Positions 62,578 to 64,000 of a stretch of 64,000 nucleotides of DNA are shown here, piece after piece (position 1 is the first letter of the stretch; each line of letters opens with the position of its first letter). The translations under genes were made by a program, and so were the position numbers. The notes under the pieces were generated by a model that saw nothing but the letters and a program-made list of their open reading frames with translations, made no database searches and was not told where the DNA came from. The DNA is taken from positions 761,056 through 825,055 of the forward strand of contig NZ_LT732529.1 of NCBI RefSeq assembly GCF_900156865.1. Reading direction: 5' to 3'. This DNA is from Litchfieldia sinesaloumensis. GTDB lineage: Bacteria > Bacillota > Bacilli > Bacillales > Bacillaceae_L.

Positions 62578-64000
62578 GTGGAAATACGTAATGACTTACG
62601 AAATATAGCAATAATCGCTCACGTTGACCATGGTAAAACAACACTTGTTGATACAATGCTTCATCAATCAGGTACATTCCGTTCAAATGAACATGTAGAA
62701 GAACGTGCAATGGATTCCAATGATATTGAACGTGAACGCGGAATAACAATATTAGCAAAAAATACAGCCATTAATTACAAAGGTACTCGTATTAATATCA
62801 TGGATACGCCAGGACATGCTGACTTTGGAGGCGAAGTTGAGCGTATCATGAAAATGGTAGACGGTGTATTACTAGTTGTAGATGCTTATGAAGGTTGTAT
62901 GCCACAAACTCGTTTTGTTTTGAAAAAAGCTTTGGAACAAAATCTTACACCAATCGTTGTTGTAAATAAAATTGACCGTGATTTTGCACGTCCTGAAGAG
63001 GTTGTTGATGAGGTAATTGATTTATTCATCGAACTAGATGCTTCTGAGGAACAATTAGAATTTCCGGTTGTGTACGCTTCTGCCATTAATGGAACAGCTA
63101 GTACAGACCCAAGTAAACAAGACGAGAACATGGAATCACTGTTTGACTGTATTGTTGAGAACATTCCTGCTCCTGTTGATAACAGTGAAGAACCATTGCA
63201 ATTCCAAGTTGCGCTTTTAGATTATAATGACTACGTTGGAAGAATAGGTATTGGTCGAGTTTTCAGAGGTACAATGCATGTTGGTCAACAGGTGGCCCTC
63301 ATGAAACTAGATGGTAGTGTAAAACAATTCCGTGTGACGAAAATCTTTGGCTTCTCCGGGTTGAAACGGATTGAAGTTCAAGAAGCAAAAGCAGGAGATC
63401 TAGTAGCGGTGTCGGGGATGGAGGATATAAATGTTGGTGAAACGGTTTGTCCGGTTGAACACCAAGATGCTCTACCAATTCTTCATATCGACGAACCAAC
63501 TTTACAAATGACGTTTTTAGTAAATAATAGCCCATTTGCTGGACGCGAAGGAAAATATATTACATCTCGTAAGATTGAAGAGCGCTTGCGTTCACAGCTT
63601 CAAACAGACGTAAGTTTGCGTGTAGATAACACGGATTCACCAGATGCATGGGTTGTATCCGGTCGCGGAGAACTACATTTATCAATATTAATCGAGAACA
63701 TGCGCCGTGAAGGATATGAGCTTCAAGTTTCTAAGCCAGAGGTTATTGTAAAAGAAATCGATGGTGTTCGTTGTGAGCCAGTTGAGCGAGTACAAATCGA
63801 TGTACCTGAAGAGCATACTGGTGCGATTATGGAATCACTTGGAGCTCGTAAAGGTGAGATGCTTGATATGATCAATAATGGGAATGGTCAAGTACGTCTA
63901 ATTTTTATGGTACCTGCACGAGGTCTAATCGGATATACAACTGAATTTTTAACATTAACAAGAGGATTCGGTATATTAAACCATACATTTGATAGTTACA
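62578..64000 (+). CDS. typA: translational GTPase TypA/BipA, partial (C-terminus beyond right edge)
   Basis: The first 474 codons of a ribosome-associated GTPase (usually about 610 residues). G1 [12 protein letters not shown], the switch motif RGITIL, G3 [10 protein letters not shown]4 VVNKIDR, then domain II and the beginning of the domain IV-V region ([16 protein letters not shown]). Start GTG 62578 with GGAGATG seven bases upstream. It acts in ribosome assembly and at low temperature or stress. The frame runs intact to the window edge. Confidence 0.96.
   Translation, partial: MEIRNDLRNIAIIAHVDHGKTTLVDTMLHQSGTFRSNEHVEERAMDSNDIERERGITILAKNTAINYKGTRINIMDTPGHADFGGEVERIMKMVDGVLLVVDAYEGCMPQTRFVLKKALEQNLTPIVVVNKIDRDFARPEEVVDEVIDLFIELDASEEQLEFPVVYASAINGTASTDPSKQDENMESLFDCIVENIPAPVDNSEEPLQFQVALLDYNDYVGRIGIGRVFRGTMHVGQQVALMKLDGSVKQFRVTKIFGFSGLKRIEVQEAKAGDLVAVSGMEDINVGETVCPVEHQDALPILHIDEPTLQMTFLVNNSPFAGREGKYITSRKIEERLRSQLQTDVSLRVDNTDSPDAWVVSGRGELHLSILIENMRREGYELQVSKPEVIVKEIDGVRCEPVERVQIDVPEEHTGAIMESLGARKGEMLDMINNGNGQVRLIFMVPARGLIGYTTEFLTLTRGFGILNHTFDSY

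Overview
The window is a 64 kb piece of chromosome from an endospore-forming, low-GC Gram-positive bacterium of the family Bacillaceae (Bacillus sensu lato). The evidence is the strong purine-rich ribosome binding sites with frequent GTG/TTG starts, sporulation genes (KinA-type kinase, YjcZ proteins), and a gene order that follows the Bacillus subtilis segment glcT-ptsGHI / ykwB-ykwC / kinA / ykyB / ykuE-ykuJ-ykuL-ccpC-ykuS / yknUV / ktrC-rnjA-rpoY / def-ykyA-pdhABCD / SR1-speA / yktA-yktB-suhB / ylaF-typA, broken by lineage-specific inserts. No rRNA, tRNA, CRISPR array, prophage or insertion sequence was seen. Both edges cut a gene: a thioredoxin-family gene on the left and typA on the right.

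Layout. 1-7 kb: accessory genes, namely a partial thioredoxin, a truncated VWA-like remnant, the cystine transporter tcyP, a VOC protein, an orphan PAS histidine kinase, and an orphan sugar-binding lipoprotein with a textbook cre operator. 7-17 kb: the glucose phosphotransferase region. glcT and ptsG are separated from ptsHI by a MoxR/DUF58/TgpA-like membrane operon and a HAD phosphatase, and ptsG and ptsHI each carry an identical GlcT antiterminator target (RAT) over an intrinsic terminator. 17-20 kb: small genes, ykwC and two tandem YjcZ genes. 20-28.6 kb: a fatty-acid-type catabolic cluster (ACAD11-like dehydrogenase, SDR, acyl-CoA ligase, TetR regulator, ACAD11-kinase-like phosphotransferase, long-chain acyl-CoA dehydrogenase, quinone-oxidoreductase-like MDR enzyme). 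Two copies of a 24-bp palindromic operator mark its two transcription units. 28.8-38.5 kb: kinA, an IDEAL-domain protein, a PLL-like beta-propeller lectin with a DUF1906 protein, ykyB, a PAS-GGDEF-EAL protein, ykuE, a secreted protein and an MBL hydrolase. 38.6-45.4 kb: ykuJ, the c-di-AMP receptor gene ykuL (darB), ccpC, ykuS, the heterodimeric exporter yknUV, and ktrC. 45.5-58.5 kb: rnjA-rpoY, def, ykyA, the four-gene pyruvate dehydrogenase operon, small genes, the dual-function RNA SR1 with its peptide SR1P, an intergenic repeat, and speA. 58.8-64 kb: a nitronate-monooxygenase-like enzyme, yktA, yktB, a small coiled protein, suhB, ylaF and typA.

How it fits together. Central carbon flow dominates: glucose uptake and phosphorylation (PtsG/HPr/EI under GlcT), pyruvate oxidation (PdhABCD), and catabolite control (HPr Ser46, cre sites, CcpC, and a CcpN-type box at SR1). 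c-di-AMP and potassium control is represented by KtrC and YkuL. The most interesting unit is the 20-28.6 kb cluster. It holds separate genes for the kinase-like and dehydrogenase domains that are fused in animal ACAD10/ACAD11, next to a ligase and an SDR, the same enzyme set as the Pseudomonas levulinate (Lva) pathway. This predicts degradation of 4-hydroxy (or 4-oxo) acids through a phosphorylated acyl-CoA in this Bacillus.
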